Of a DNA stretch of 64,000 nucleotides, positions 23,761-35,531 are shown in pieces. How positions within the stretch are numbered: position 1 is the first letter of the stretch; each line of letters opens with the position of its first letter. This DNA comes from Flaveria trinervia (taxonomy: Eukaryota > Streptophyta > Magnoliopsida > Asterales > Asteraceae). Where the stretch lies: positions 65,872,445 to 65,936,444 of the forward strand of contig CM046454.1 in NCBI GenBank assembly GCA_025506515.1, in the 5' to 3' direction. The position numbers were made by a program, and so were the translations under genes. Under the pieces are notes generated by a model. That model was given only the letters and a program-made list of their open reading frames with translations. It made no database searches and had not been told where the DNA came from.

Positions 23761-25440
23761 ATGTCTGCATCTTCACCGGTTGATGATCTTGTAGAGCCTT
23801 ATTCTAAACTCGAAAAGGAAATCAGGAGGTACTTGGGGGCAAGATCCCAAAAAGTAGCACAAGAAATCAAAAGTGAAACAATGAGGCTAGAAGTCTCAAT
23901 GAAACCGAAAGTGAAAAAGAGGATACGAAACAGAAAGTGAAGAAGAGCACACCGAAAACATAACGGCGGGGAAAGAAAATAGAAGAAGAATTTATGATTT
24001 TGCCAATCCATCGTTAAAAGGTTCAAACCCTAGCGTTGTACAACCAAATATGCAAACTAACAACATTGAGATTAAGTCAAGCACAATTCAATGATCCAGA
24101 CAATTGTCAATTGATGGTCATCAAGATGACGATCCAATATTTCACCTTGCAAACTTTCTTGAGATATGTGATACATTCAAGATTAATAGAGTTAGTGATG
24201 ATGCAATTAGACTTAGATTATTCTCTTTTTCACTACGTGATAGAGAAAAGAAATAGCTGAATATGCTTCCTATTGGTTCCATCACCACTTGGGATCAAAT
24301 GGCTGAATAATCTCTCTTGAATTATTTTCCACCATCAAAAACCGCTAGATTAAGGAACTTGATCACATCATTCATGTAAGATAAAGGAGAATCACTCTAC
24401 GAATCATGGGAAAGGTACAAAGATTCAATGAGGAAGTGTCCACACCATGGATGGGAACCTTGTTTCAAATCCAAATATTTTACAACGGGTTATGTCTGAA
24501 AAGTCATCAGATTATTGATGCATCCTCGCGAGGTGCATTTTTGGATAAAACACCCGAGGAAGCACATGAGTTGATTGAAGATTTAACCAACAACATTTGT
24601 CATGCCAAGCTCCAAGAACCAGGCAACCAAGATAGGGTGTTCATCAAGTGGATACATATCATTATTTATCTACACAAGTTGAAGCACCTACAAACTAAAT
24701 GAATCAAATGCAGGTAAATAGGACCCAAACAGTTTGTGATATGTGTGGGGGACCCCATATGAGTTTGGATTGTCAACAAAGGGAAATGTTCAAACCTCCC
24801 CAGCAAGTTGAATACATGGGAAGTTAAATGCGTCTTCAAAAAAACCCATATAGTAACACATAAAACAGGGGTTGGGAAAATCATCTAAATTTCAATTGGT
24901 GGGCAGGTGGTATCAACCAACCCCCAGGATTTCAACAAGGCCAACATATCAAAACAATCAACAACAAAGTCATCAACTCTATTAACAACAACCTCACAAT
25001 CAATTTTGCCCTCAAAATCAAAATCAATATCAACACTTCCAACATCAAGGCTTAAGTGGTGGATCACAACCAGAAAAGAAATATAATTTGGAAGAGATGA
25101 TGGCACAATTTCTATCTACAGCCGAAATTCGTCATCAAAGTTTTGAAGCTCATCACCAATAACATGAGATGGAATTAAGAAACCATCAATCCATAATGCA
25201 AGTTTAGAAGCTCAAGTGGGAGAGATTTCAAAGAAATTATTTAAAAGACAACAAGGTAGTATTCCGGGTAACACCAAGCCCAATCCAAAACCTCATATGA
25301 ATGTGGTCACAACTAGAAGTGGCAAAACTACTCGTTTAGATAACTTAGCTTCTACATCCGAGCCAATCGGTGACAAGGAAGTTGAGGTTCAAGATGAGGT
25401 GCAACATACTAGGCAAGGCCTATCAAGTACCGCATAAGTC
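23761..25440 (+). pseudogene. gag of Athila E1
   Basis: Starts MSASSPVDDLVEP at 23761 and soon meets a stop. Gag core motifs follow in several frames: ISPCKL-type linker, LRLFSFSLRDR-like sequence near 24205-24245, YFPPSKTARLRN near 24325-24355, then GAFLDKTPEEAHELIEDL at 24523-24580. A CDMCGGPHMSLDCQ zinc-knuckle-like block is near 24735-24775. GSIPGNTKPNPKPHMNVVTT and RSGK near 25257-25330 form the classical Athila gag end. Stops and frameshifts are present throughout. Confidence 0.85.
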
Positions 25441-26520
25441 AAAGAACCATTAAAAGTTTACAAGCCCACTATTTCTTATCCCGATAGATTGAAAAAGGAA
25501 AAGATGGAAGAACAATATACTAAATTTCTTGAACTTTTCAAGAAATTGCATATTAACTTACCATTTGTTGAAGCTTTTTCCATAGATGCCAAAGTATGCC
25601 AAGTTTCTTAAAGACATTCTAACAAACAAGAAGAAACTCGAGGAGCTTTAGCATATGACTTTGATTGAAGAATGCTCGGTGTTTTTACAAAACAAGCTAC
25701 CCAATAAGATGACTGATCCAGGGAGTTTTACTATTCCTTGTTTAATTGGTAGTTTATCTATTAGTAATGCATTAGCCGACATATGTGCTAGCATCAATTA
25801 ATACAGTACTCGGTTTCTGCAAAACTAGACTTAGGCGAGCCAAAACCGATTCGAATGAGCATCCAACTTGCCGATCAATCTATGAAGTACCCTAGAGGTA
25901 TAGTTGAGTACATGTGGTTAAAATTGATAAATTTGTCTTTCCGGTCGATTTTGTAATTCTTGACATGGGTAAAGATAAAAATGTACCATTTATCTTAGGT
26001 CGCCCATAGCTACCTTTAGAGCCTTAATTGATGTATGCAATGGTAAATTAACTCTAAGGTTAGATGAGGAGGTGGTGGTTTTTTATATCGAAAATTCCAT
26101 GCAACATTCACAAAATCATGATGATTCATGGTATTTTATTAATACAATTAACTCACATACGAGTCATTATTACAGAAAAGTTATGAAGGAAATGCTTTGA
26201 ATATGCAATTGATTGATAGGGAAACATTGACTTATTTAATGTTCAAATAGTTAATGATTTATCTTACTGGTCAGCCATTGAATCATTTTCAAGCCCTGAA
26301 GTATTTGAAGTAATGGAAAGAGATGAAGCAATCAAGGCTAAACTATCAGTCGAGGAACCACCATCATTGGAACTTAAGGGCTACCATTTAATTTGGAGTA
26401 TGCCTACTTGGATGATGGTTCTAAATTACCCATCATTATCGCTTTAGATTTGATGAATGATGAAAAGGTGAAGCTTTTAAAGGTGTTAAAGACATACGAG
26501 AAAGCTATGGCTTGAAAGAT
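25441..26520 (+). pseudogene. Protease and linker region of Athila E1
   Basis: The frames carry PKYAKFLKDILTNKKKLEEL near 25590-25650, NALADICASIN near 25770 (active site normally ADLGASIN, here with I and C replacing L and G), GEPKPIRMSIQLADQSMKY near 25835-25890, then FVILDMGKDKNVPFILG near 25950-26000 and GKLTLRLDEEVV near 26042-26070. Multiple frame breaks separate the blocks. The retropepsin would cleave Gag-Pol. Confidence 0.8.
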
Positions 26521-26521
26521 C

Positions 26522-27299
26522 ATGGATATAAAAGGAATACATCCTTCCTTTTATACCCACAAAATCTTAATGGAAGATGATTACAAGCCGGTGGTGCAAC
26601 ATCAATGTTGCCTCAACCCTAATATGCAAGAAGTGATGAAAAAGGAATTAATCAAGCTACTTGATGCAGGCTTGATCTATTCGGTCTTCGATTCCCCATG
26701 GGTTAGTCTGGTAGAAGTGGTACCAAATAGAGAATATTTTCAAATTCCAGTTGCTCCTGAGGATCAAGAAAAGATGACATTTACATTTCCTTATTGCACT
26801 TTCGCATATAGAAGGGTGCCATTTGGGTTATTTAATGTGTCGGCCACGTTTCAAAGATGTATGGTCGCCATATTTCATGACATGATCAATGAACCAATGG
26901 AGGTGTTCATGGATGATTTCTTGGTCTTTGAAAATTCATTTGATCATTGTTTGAGTAATTTGAAAAGAATGCTTTCAAGATTTGAGGAATCAAATCTCGT
27001 TTTGAATTGGGACAAATGCCACTTTATGATGAAAGAAGGCATTGTCTTAGGGCATAATATTTCTAATGCACGGCTAGAGGTAGATAGGAAATATGGAAAC
27101 CATTTCAAAATTACCACCACCCAATTCAACTAAAGCAAAAACAAGTTTCTTAGGTCATGCTGGATTTTATAGACGTTTTATTATGGACTTATCAAAAATT
27201 ACAAGACCTATGACCCAACTTCTTGAAAAGGATGTGCCTTTTGTTTTCAATGATGGATGTTTAGCTGCATTTCAACTTGTTGAAAGAAAAAATGATTAA
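26522..27299 (+). pseudogene. Reverse transcriptase of Athila E1 with in-frame deletion
   Basis: An open frame at 26522-27133 reads MDIKGIHPSF, YKPVVQHQCCLNPNMQEV, KELIKLLDAGLIY, then jumps from VEVVPN directly to REYFQIPVAPEDQEKMTF. About 70 residues between the K-K-x-G motif and the first catalytic-aspartate region are missing compared with E2 at 36810-37010, without loss of frame. Further on are FPFGLFNVSATFQRCM-like sequence and VFMDDFLVF at about 26902, holding the catalytic DD pair. The frame shifts near 27090 and continues FLGHAGFYRRFI and LLEKDVPFVFNDGC before ending at 27299, where the LTR of E2 begins. Confidence 0.88.
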
Positions 27300-27920
27300 T
27301 GTGTGGTATGATAATAATTATCGATGTTTACAATATGTATTTCTTTGCATTTTAAGTCATTTTTATACAAAGTTCATACTTTAGACACTTATTTGTGTTT
27401 TATTTGAATTTTGTTGTTATTTGATGAAGCTCAATGATTTTTATAAAGAAAACCCAAGATTTGAAGAAGTTCAAGAGGAAAAATGCTTCTGATATAACCA
27501 TATTCAAGTTGAATATGGACATATAAGTTGTCAAACTCTAAATAAGTTATTTTTGAAGCTGAATATGGTCATATCGCTTCAGATATGGCCATATTTGGGC
27601 AGAAACGGGTTTATGACCCTAGCCCACCCCATTTCCAACATAAGTTTCATTTCTTTCAAAACCCTAGCCTCCCTCAAACCCGTAGGTGTCTTTGAGCATT
27701 TCTTAAGAGTTTTTGAAAGATTTGAAGGCCAAGATTGAAGATTTCACACTTTCAAGAAGGATCTAACATCACCCACCCTGTTTCTACTCAAAATTAGTTT
27801 GAATTCCTCCAGATTAACTATGAGTTCTTTGATGTTCTTGAGTTCGGATGTGTCTTTTGTAAGCCTTATGGGCTAAAACTCTTATTATCACTTGGATTAG
27901 AAGAAACTTACATGATTTAG

Positions 27921-29171
27921 GTGTTGTTTGTTTTTTCTGCAAGAAAACGTCTACAATCTGCGGACCACATCTGCAGACATCTGTAACAGAAAAGTGGACC
28001 AAATGTTTGCAGTTTGCAAGAAAAAAACTGTTTGTTTCTTTAACATCTGCAGAATGCTAAAATATTTTGTAATTAAACTAAATCTATTTTTTAAACTTTA
28101 AAAATAACTTTAATATTAATATCAACAACACGTTCAGCTAACAACACATGGAGCATCTTTCATGTCATATTCTTCTTCTACAATCCACACAAATTATAAA
28201 CAACTTTCATACATGTAAGCAAGAAGCATCAAAATATGCAAAGTTATGTCATATATAATACTCTTATACCACAAATTTGCAATCTACTTGTTAAAAACAC
28301 AACACAAAACAGATGAACATAGACCCCATAAATTCGATAAATCTTCGGATGCAACTAGAAACTAATCCGAAAATTGGCTTCTAAAAAACCAAAAATGATC
28401 GTCAAAGAACCAAAATCAACCGCCTGTAGATTAAATTAAAGATCACTTAAGCACAGTGACATGCAAAATCCCCACAAGTAATAATATTCAAAATTGAAAC
28501 TTAATTTGTATAATTAGATGCAATTCTTGAAACTTTGATGCTTCAATTTGAAAACTAAAGTAGAACAGAAGATAAAAGATAAGAAATTTACCCAAAAACA
28601 TGATAGTCATAGGTTGATTTGATCAAAGTGAGGAGAGGGCTCGGAGGCTAGTGGAAGCGTTTTCGGGCGGAGGGGCGGCAACGGACGCTGGCGTGAGCGG
28701 GCAGAGGGTGTGGGCGGCTGGAGGAAGACCTGCGATGGTGGAAGGTTGTGATTGTGGGAAGGTTGTGACAGTGAGAGGGTGGTGGAGGGGGGTGGGCTGG
28801 TTGCGACGGTAGGAGGGGGAGGGTGGCGGCGTGGCCTGATGCGACGGTGGGAGGGGGAGGGCGGCAGTGTGGCCTGTTGTGACGGTGGGAGGGGGAGGGT
28901 AGGCGGTAGTGGGTTGGAGATGAATGGTGTGGTGGGGGTAAAGGGTTCACATAATGAAATAAAACAAAAGTCTGAAAGGGTAAAAAGAAGAGGTAGAGAA
29001 GACCTGAGAAGTGGTAACACCATATCTTCTCCATGAAGACCTTAGTAAGACGTTTTTTAATGAAACGTCTTCCAAAAAATAAACTGTTTGCGGACTCAAA
29101 AGCTCTTCCCGCGTCTGCTTGCGCACAAATGAAGAGGTGGGGAAGAGCTTTTGCAAAAAACAAACACCACC
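27921..29171. mobile_element. PIF/Harbinger-like non-autonomous element
   Basis: Terminal inverted repeats GGTGTTGTTTG (left) and GGTGGTGTTTG (reverse complement of right), extended by TTTTTTCTGCAAG versus TTTTTTGCAAAAG. A 3-bp TTA duplication flanks it (27918-27920 and 29172-29174), as for PIF/Harbinger elements. Further inside are matching CTGCGGAC...CATCTGCAGAC and TTGCGGACTC...GCGTCTGC motifs. The 1251-bp body has no transposase motif; it includes a strongly G-rich segment at 28625-28960. Confidence 0.75.
28625..28960. repeat. G-rich degenerate repeat inside the Harbinger-like element
   Basis: Repeats of GACGGTGGGAGGGGGAGGG and close variants (about 28806, 28849 and 28881) make the segment far more GC-rich than its surroundings. 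Minus-strand frames read as proline/serine-rich low-complexity protein, which I take as composition, not a gene. Runs of four or more G could form quadruplexes. Confidence 0.6.
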
Positions 29172-30527
29172 TTAACAACTTGTACATGATTCTTGGTGTT
29201 GTTTATGTTAATGTCATGATGAAACTTGATTACTCTTTGATGATTATGTATATTTGTTCTATTTATGTCTAACCTTTTGGGTGTTGTAAGCATGTTATAT
29301 GGAAAATCTCATGTTCTTATGAGATTTATGCATATTATTGCATCTTTTGTATGTGATTTTATGACATTTGACTAGAAATGGTGAATGAAGGTTTGGGATT
29401 TAGTAAAATTGGGTAAATATGTATCCTTATGCTTATCTTTGATAAAACCATGATATATGTCATGAATCTCTCTTGTCATTGGTTATGAATTGATTTTGTA
29501 ATTGTATTTTGATGTTCATGAGTTAAAGGATAGTTATAGCTTTGTCTATTTTACGCAAGTTGAGGTGGTTATCATGTGTTTATCGTGTTAACTTTCCAAA
29601 AATTTGTGGAATTAGGTAACCCTAACAGGAGTCTAATTCATTTTTAACATTAATATAATTTTATCATTAGTTCTTCATGGCATAAATTTAGGTGGCTATT
29701 GTGTGTTTATCGTTCTAGCTTTCTGAACGGTTATATGTCTAGATATCCTTGATGGGGGTTTAGGCTACTTCCTTGTTTCATGTGTAAAAAGTGGTCTCAC
29801 CTCGAGTTTGTGCTAGTTGTTAGTTCTATGCTAAGTTAAACCAAAGTCCAAGTAGCATCTTTAATTGATAGTGTATCTTCGTCTCTACTTTCTTAATTTA
29901 TTAGTTTCACTTGCTAATCATTTTAGTTAACTATAATATTCAAAAATCCAAACTCAATTGATCGATTATATAATAATGACGATTTAGTATTGGGAGCCAT
30001 TTGTAAGGCCCCGTTTCCGGAAACCTCACAGTTGGTCAATCACAGCAGTTGTTGAGCAGCGGAAATAATTTATCAAAAACCATTCATTTAAAACACTGTT
30101 GTTGAGCAATACATCATCATTTAACTGTTTACAAAAGAATTGTTTTACTGCATTACAAAATACAGCAACATGAATTACGAATGGATGTCAGTCTTTCCGA
30201 GCCGAGTGGCTTCACCCTCGTGCCATCCTCAGCAATAATTACCTGCCAACTGAAAATGTATAAAAGTCAGCATTGTTGAGTGAGTTCTAGTTTTAAAAGT
30301 AATAAAATACTTTCTATATGTTGTATATGAAAATACTCTTTTCAGTAAAATACAACTCTTTACTGTATATGCGAGCACGCATTAACTATATGAACAGATA
30401 TTGTTCGTTCTCTTTACTGTATGCCTTGTAAGTTCTGTAATCTTTTATCTTTATCTTTCACTTTCTGTATGGACCAATGAGCAATACCCCAAACTGTATG
30501 CGTGGTGGAAAACAGGTGATGGGCCAT

Positions 30528-30621
30528 CTATATCCCTCGAAAGGGTCAACTATATCCCTCGAAAGGGTCAACTGTATCCCTCGAACCCTCGAAAGGGTCA
30601 ACTATATCCCTCGAAAGGGTT
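30528..30621. repeat. 22-bp tandem repeat in LTR D''
   Basis: CTATATCCCTCGAAAGGGTC-type units at 30528, 30550, 30572 (with an 8-bp internal extra) and 30602. Each unit contains the palindrome CCCTCGAAAGGG. Confidence 0.9.
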
Positions 30622-31045
30622 CTGTTACTATATGCAAGGCCGACCCAATCACCCAGGACACGCTGCAAAGGTCCTGCCAATCTCAATTGACTAGCCCTGT
30701 GTACATAATAGGGTAGCTAACCCGTAGCACAGTTGAGCTAACGACAACATGGTCGTGTACCTCCTGTAAGCTTGCAAGACTTGTTAACATTTTATTAATG
30801 TTCCTCTTTTCTTCTTTATTGCTCTTTCTCTTTATTATTACAATATACTTTACGTTACAATACTAAACATACCACGTAAAGTCACACACTATAAGTAATA
30901 ATAATAATAATAATAGTAATAATAATAATAAGGAACATCATAATCATGCATGGAACATCATCATTAATAAGCCCTAGTCAACCCTCGGTCAAAACCCTAA
31001 AAGCACAAACTCCCAAAAATTCTGTAAAAGTTTCTAAGTGTCTAG

Positions 31046-31445
31046 GCGCTTAGACACTACTTGAGCGCATGAGCCCTGTTTGGGCGTATCACTATGTAGG
31101 CGCATCAGTCAACACTTAACTGTTTTAACTCTTAGACGCATGAACAATTCAGGCGCATGGGCACTATTCAGGCATATGAACACTTAGGCGCATGGGTTAT
31201 TCGGACGCATGGACACTTACGCGCATGGGCCACTTGGGCGCATGGGCACTATTGGGGCGCATGGCCCTACACTTAGTCGTCCGACTAATATTCCAGACGC
31301 ATGGACCACTGTTCAGGCGCATGGGCTATACCTAAAACATTTCTAAGGCAATTTAGACGCATGGGCCTTATCTAGGCACATGGGTTATACTTAAATCATT
31401 CTAAGGCATTTTCAGGCGCATGATCCTTATCTAGGCGCATGGCCC
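31046..31445. repeat. GCGCATGGGC minisatellite in LTR D''
   Basis: More than a dozen units of the form (A)GGCGCATGGGC with 12-25 bp between them, the clearest version of the array that marks the D family. Confidence 0.85.
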
Positions 31446-32050
31446 TTCTATGTAACATGTTTCTAGTATGTTTTCGATCCCAATCATCAAACCCATCAGT
31501 TCTAAGCTTAACATGGCTATTCTAAACATGAACAACCTATAAGCATTCAAGAATCAACATCCAACATGCACATTACATACGGGTATACATACACAAACAT
31601 TTAAAAATCGTTTTAATACACTTTCAACCCCAAAGATGTTTAAAACAAGTAGAAACCGGGGTCTAGAACTCACCTGGTGCAACTTGGGTGTTTCTTCCTG
31701 TCTAACCCTTTTGCAACTGAGTTCAAACACCTAAAAACACCACCAAACACACACACACCCGAGCACATACACAAACACATAAGCACACAAGCATATAACT
31801 GGAATAAAACCCGTCATAAACATTTAAAAACTATGAATTCTTACCTTGAATTCGATTTCTTCTTTTCTTCTTCTTCAAAACCCGAAGTGAAAGAATGATG
31901 TGAAGGGAGGGTGGGCGGCCATGCCCACCTTTACACCAACTTTTTAAAGATTTGTCCTTTTGGACACTTTTAGTCCCTCCACTTGGACTTTATTGCTTTT
32001 CTTTCTTTTATTCTTCATCTCTTGTCTTTTTAAAATAACCAGGTGTTACA

Positions 32051-32064
32051 AGTCCACCCCCCTT
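32051..32064 (-). other. Polypurine tract of D''
   Basis: On the minus strand AAGGGGGGTGGACT directly precedes the LTR start TGTAACACC, which is the expected place for the plus-strand DNA primer. Confidence 0.7.
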
Positions 32065-32086
32065 ATATAGGTTTCGTCCCCGAAAC

Positions 32087-32632
32087 ATGTTATTCCTCAA
32101 ACAGACGAGGATAATGCTGCCTCATCTCCTCCTCAGTTTCCCATGTAGGTTCGGATCCCTTCCTGTGCTTCCCCTGTACACGCACAAAGGGAACCACTTT
32201 ATTTCTCAGCCTTTTATCTTTATGATCGACGATTGCCACTGGTTGCTCTATATAATTGAGCCTTTCATCTACTTCGATATCCTCCAGTGGAACAATCATG
32301 TCTTCATCAGCTAAGCACTTTCTCAGGTGAGATACATGGAATGTCGGGTGAATTCCATTTAACTCATCTGGTAGCTCCAATATGTAGGCCACCTCTCCTA
32401 CTCGAGCAATGATTCGGAAAGGGCCTATATACCTTGGGCTCAACTTTCCCCACTTCCTGAATTGGATAATACCCTTCCAAGGTGAAACCTTCACATAACC
32501 CGTCACCCACCTGGAACTCGACAGGTCTGCGTTGTCTATCGGCATACGACTTCTGCCTATCTTTATCTACCTTCATGAAGGCTTTAATCTTCTCAAGCTT
32601 CTCAGTCGTAGCCTCAGTTACCTCGACGCTCC
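32087..32632 (-). pseudogene. Integrase C-terminus and chromodomain of D''
   Basis: Read on the minus strand: DRQKSYADRQRRPVEFQVGD at about 32565-32505 in one frame, then, after a frameshift, KVSPWKG and GKLSPRYIGPFRII, HPTFHVSHLRKCL, and the terminal VPFVRVQGKHRKGSEPTWET with HYPRLF. The last part is the chromodomain-like tail of plant chromoviruses (Tekay/Del type), which guides integration to chromatin. At least two frameshifts break it. Confidence 0.88.
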
Positions 32633-33550
32633 CTAATTCCTTTTGACCATATTAGCCCAACAAACGGGTGGTTTGCATCTTCTACCGTATAACATCTCAT
32701 ATGGTGGCATACCAATGTTGGCATGATAGTTGTTGTTGTACGAGAATTCAGCTAACAGTAAGTGGTCATCCCAACTTCCCCCAAAATCAATCACATATGC
32801 CCGAAGCATGTCTTCCAATGTCTGAATGGTCCTTTCTAACTGACCATCAGTTTGGGGATGATAAGCCGTGCTAATATGTAACCTCGTCCCCATTGCATCG
32901 TGGAATTTCTTCCAGAATTTAGAGGTAAATCGGGTGTCACGATCAGACACAATGGACACCGGCACACCATGACAGGTTACAATCTCCTTGATGAACATGT
33001 CAGCCAACCTCTCGGATGAATATGTCTCGCAGATCGATAGGAAGTGAGCATTTTTTGTCAGAGGGTCGACAATCACCCATATGGCATCGTACCCTTTTGG
33101 AGTACATGGCAACTTCGTAATGAAATCCATGGTTATGTGCTCCCACTTCCATTCTGGTATATCTAAAGGTTGGATCTTCCCATACGGCTTTTGATGTTCG
33201 GCCTTCACTTGCAAACAAGTAAGGCACTTACTTACATACTCCACCACGTCATGCTTCATACCCGGCCACCAATAATCTTTCTTCATATCTTGATACATCT
33301 TTATGGCACCAGGATGAATGGAGTATCGAGTCTTGTGAGATTCATCCAAAATCCTCACACGTAGATCTCCGAAACAAGGAATCCACACTCGTCTAAATCG
33401 AGTTCTAACACCAAGTGTGTTTTCACCCAATTCCCCAACCAGACCTATCATCCTTTCAGAGTTAAGATGATCTTCTTTCAGTGCCTCATCTTGAAACTCT
33501 TTGAATTGCTTCATTACATCAGAGGTCATGATCAGTTGATATGCTTTCAC
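32633..33550 (-). pseudogene. Integrase core of D''
   Basis: An open frame of about 300 codons on the minus strand. It contains the zinc-binding HHCC region (SHKTRYSIHPG ... CLTCLQVK) and the D,D,E core: MDFITKLP, VSDRDTRFTSKFW, and HPQTDGQLERTIQTLEDMLR. All three catalytic acids appear present. The frame leaves at 32633 where the C-terminal part continues in another frame. It would insert the cDNA into chromosomes. Confidence 0.9.
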
Positions 33551-33821
33551 CCGAATTGACTTGGGCCTCTCCTTTCGGCTTGGGCCTCTTCTTTCTCTGC
33601 CTCATGTTCAGATCTTTTTGCTCGAAGAAGTACTTCAAGCACTTGTGGTCAGTGAAAATGGTGCACTTCGTCCCGTAGAGATACTGCCTCCAAATCTTCA
33701 ATGCAAAGACCACGGCTGCTAGCTCCAAGTCATGAGTGGGATAATTGACCTCATGAACTTTCAACTATCGGGATGCATAGGCTATAACCCTCCCTCTTTG
33801 CATTAACACATAGCCCAACCT
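33519..33821 (-). pseudogene. RNase H fragment of D'', 5'-truncated
   Basis: Minus-strand frames give LGYVLMQRGRVIAYASR at the truncated end, a stop, then VHEVNYPTHDLELAAVVFAL, KIWRQYLYGTKCTIFTDHKCL and FFEQKDLNMRQ. This is the RNase H region of a plant gypsy element. Everything upstream (reverse transcriptase, protease, gag, 5' LTR) is gone. The sequence changes at about 33822 into the leader of Athila E2. Confidence 0.88.
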
Positions 33822-33911
33822 GAGAAATTACATTTTTGCATCTTATAACTGGTGTTTGTCTTTTGTCCCTTTTTATGGTGCTTGGTAGTGCGTTCTGGTT
33901 TCAGGAAGCTT
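33822..33911 (+). other. Truncated leader of Athila E2
   Basis: The TTGGTAGTGCGTTCTGGTTT-like stretch and GGAAGCTTATG match the leader just before gag in E1 (23735-23763). LTR end and primer site are missing. Confidence 0.65.
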
Positions 33912-35515
33912 ATGTTTGCATCTTCACCTATCGAGGACCTGACTAAACCTTGTTCGAACCTAGAGAAATTACTTAGAAAATGAAACCTAAGGACAAAATC
34001 TCTACAAATAGCTAGGGAAATCAATAGTGAAGCTACTCAAGTACAAATTACCAAGGAAAATGACACCGAAGAAGAGGACAATTCCGAGGACAAAAACTCA
34101 GAAGACATGGGGAATCAAAACAATGAACTGAGAACCATCTATGATAAAGAAAGACCATTGTTTGGTGGTTTGGCATCGAGCATTGTTAGACCGGCAGTTG
34201 AAGCCAAAATCTTTGAAATTTTAGCACAAATGATTCAAAACAATGTTCAATTCTATGGTTTATTGGATGAAGACCCGAATGCTCATATACCATTTTTTTG
34301 GAAATTTGTGATACGTTCAAAACGAACGAGTTGTCCGATGATGCAAGCAAGCTTTGGCTTTTCCCATTCTCCTTTCGTGATCGAGCAAAGGCTTGGTTAA
34401 ACTCACTTCCTGTTGATTCTATAACCACTTGGGAGGATCTTGCTCAAAAAATTTTATTTAGATATTTTCCACCATCTAAAACTGCAAGATTAAGGAATAA
34501 CATGACTTCTTTTATACAGGATGAAAGGGAAACACTTATGAAGCTTGGGAACAATATAAGGAAATGATGAGGAAATGCACACATCACGGATTGGATAAGT
34601 GGATGCAAGTTACTACCTTTTACAATAGGTTGTATCCATAAAATCCCCAAATAGTTAATGCTACATCTGGAGGGTCTTTAGCCATGCAAACCCTTACAGA
34701 GGGGTATGCCATACTTGAACAATTGGCAATGAACACTTATCAAGGACGGTCCTCGTGAAGTAGACCATCAAGACAAGGGGTTTACCATATAGATGATTAC
34801 ACATCTCTGGGTGCATAAATAGAAACAATGGCTAAAAGAATTGATCAAATGCAATTGAACCACATGCAAACAAGTTGTCACTTGTGTTGTGGTGCATATA
34901 TGAGCTCCTATTGTCAACATGGAGTTGTTTAAAATGTGAAAGAACAAGTGCATTTCATTAGTAAAAAATATCAACCTCAAAAAAATCCTTAGAGCAACAC
35001 TTATAACCCAGGTTGGAAGAATCATTCTAATTTTAGTTGGAAGGAAAGTGGAAGCAACCAACCTCTGGGTTTTCAACAAAGACCACCATTCTAACAAAAC
35101 CAACAATTATTCCAACCACAACATCAAGATCACCCTTGACCTCAAAAAACAGAATCAATATCAAAATCAAGGCTCAAGTAGTTGTTCACAACTCGAGAAA
35201 ATATCAAACTTGGAAGAGATGATGGCATAATTCTTGTCCACTGCAAAATGTCGTCATCAAAAATGTGAAGCTCGTCATGATCAAGTCGAATAGATCAAAT
35301 GGCTAGTTTTCTAGCAGAGAAGGAGAAGGGTAAACTCCCAAGTAACACCGAATAAAATCCATGGGGGATTGTAAAGCAATTATTTTAAGGAGTGGTAAAA
35401 CCACTAAAGAGATTGAGACGGCTTCCACGTCTAAACCGACAGTTGAAGAGGTAGAAGTTGAGGTTCAAGACGAAGTGCCAAACACTATGCGAGGCCCAAG
35501 AAGTATAACATAAGT
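33912..35515 (+). pseudogene. gag of Athila E2
   Basis: MFASSPIEDLTKP starts at 33912, mirroring the E1 start. The frame breaks several times. Recognisable blocks: RPLFGGLASSIVRPAVEAK near 34152-34210, a capsid block FRDRAKAWLNSLPVDSITTW and YFPPSKTARLRNNMTSFIQD at 34370-34525, an HLCCGAYMSSYCQH knuckle-like block near 34878-34920, and SGKTTKEIE near 35391. The product would be the structural Gag of the particle. Confidence 0.85.
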
Positions 35516-35531
35516 CAAAGAATCATTAAAA

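Larger units (their letters stand above)
27300..30001 (+). mobile_element. 5' LTR of Athila element E2, interrupted and 3'-truncated
   Basis: Starts TGTGTGGTATGATAATA after ATTAA in the RNase H region of E1. It shares with the E1 LTR the series ATATGGTCATATC, AAAACCCTAGCC, TTGAAGATT near 27730, GTAAGCCTTATGGGCTAAA at 27858, ATGACATTTGACTAGAAATGG near 29362, and TAATGACGATTTAGTATTGGGAGCC at 29972. The PIF/Harbinger element (27921-29171) splits it and the D'' LTR cuts it at 30002. The LTR end and primer site were lost in the deletion that also removed half of D''. Confidence 0.75.
30002..32050 (-). mobile_element. 3' LTR of chromovirus D''
   Basis: TGTAAGGCCCCGTTTCCGG to CAGGTGTTACA, a D-family LTR of 2049 bp. 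Preceded by CCATT. On the minus strand it follows a purine tract (AAGGGGGGTGGACT, complement of 32051-32064) and integrase sequence, so it is the 3' LTR of a minus-strand element. It contains a 22-bp tandem repeat (30528-30621), an AAT microsatellite (30897-30932) and a GCGCATGGGC minisatellite (31046-31445). Confidence 0.88.

Noticed and set aside
28607..29187. Long overlapping proline-rich open frames on the minus strand (138 and 179 codons)
   Set aside because: They come from the G-rich low-complexity core of a transposon; three frames are open at once and no domain is visible.
30528..30621. CRISPR-like array (regular 22-bp repeats)
   Set aside because: Repeats are directly adjacent without unique spacers and lie in a plant LTR.
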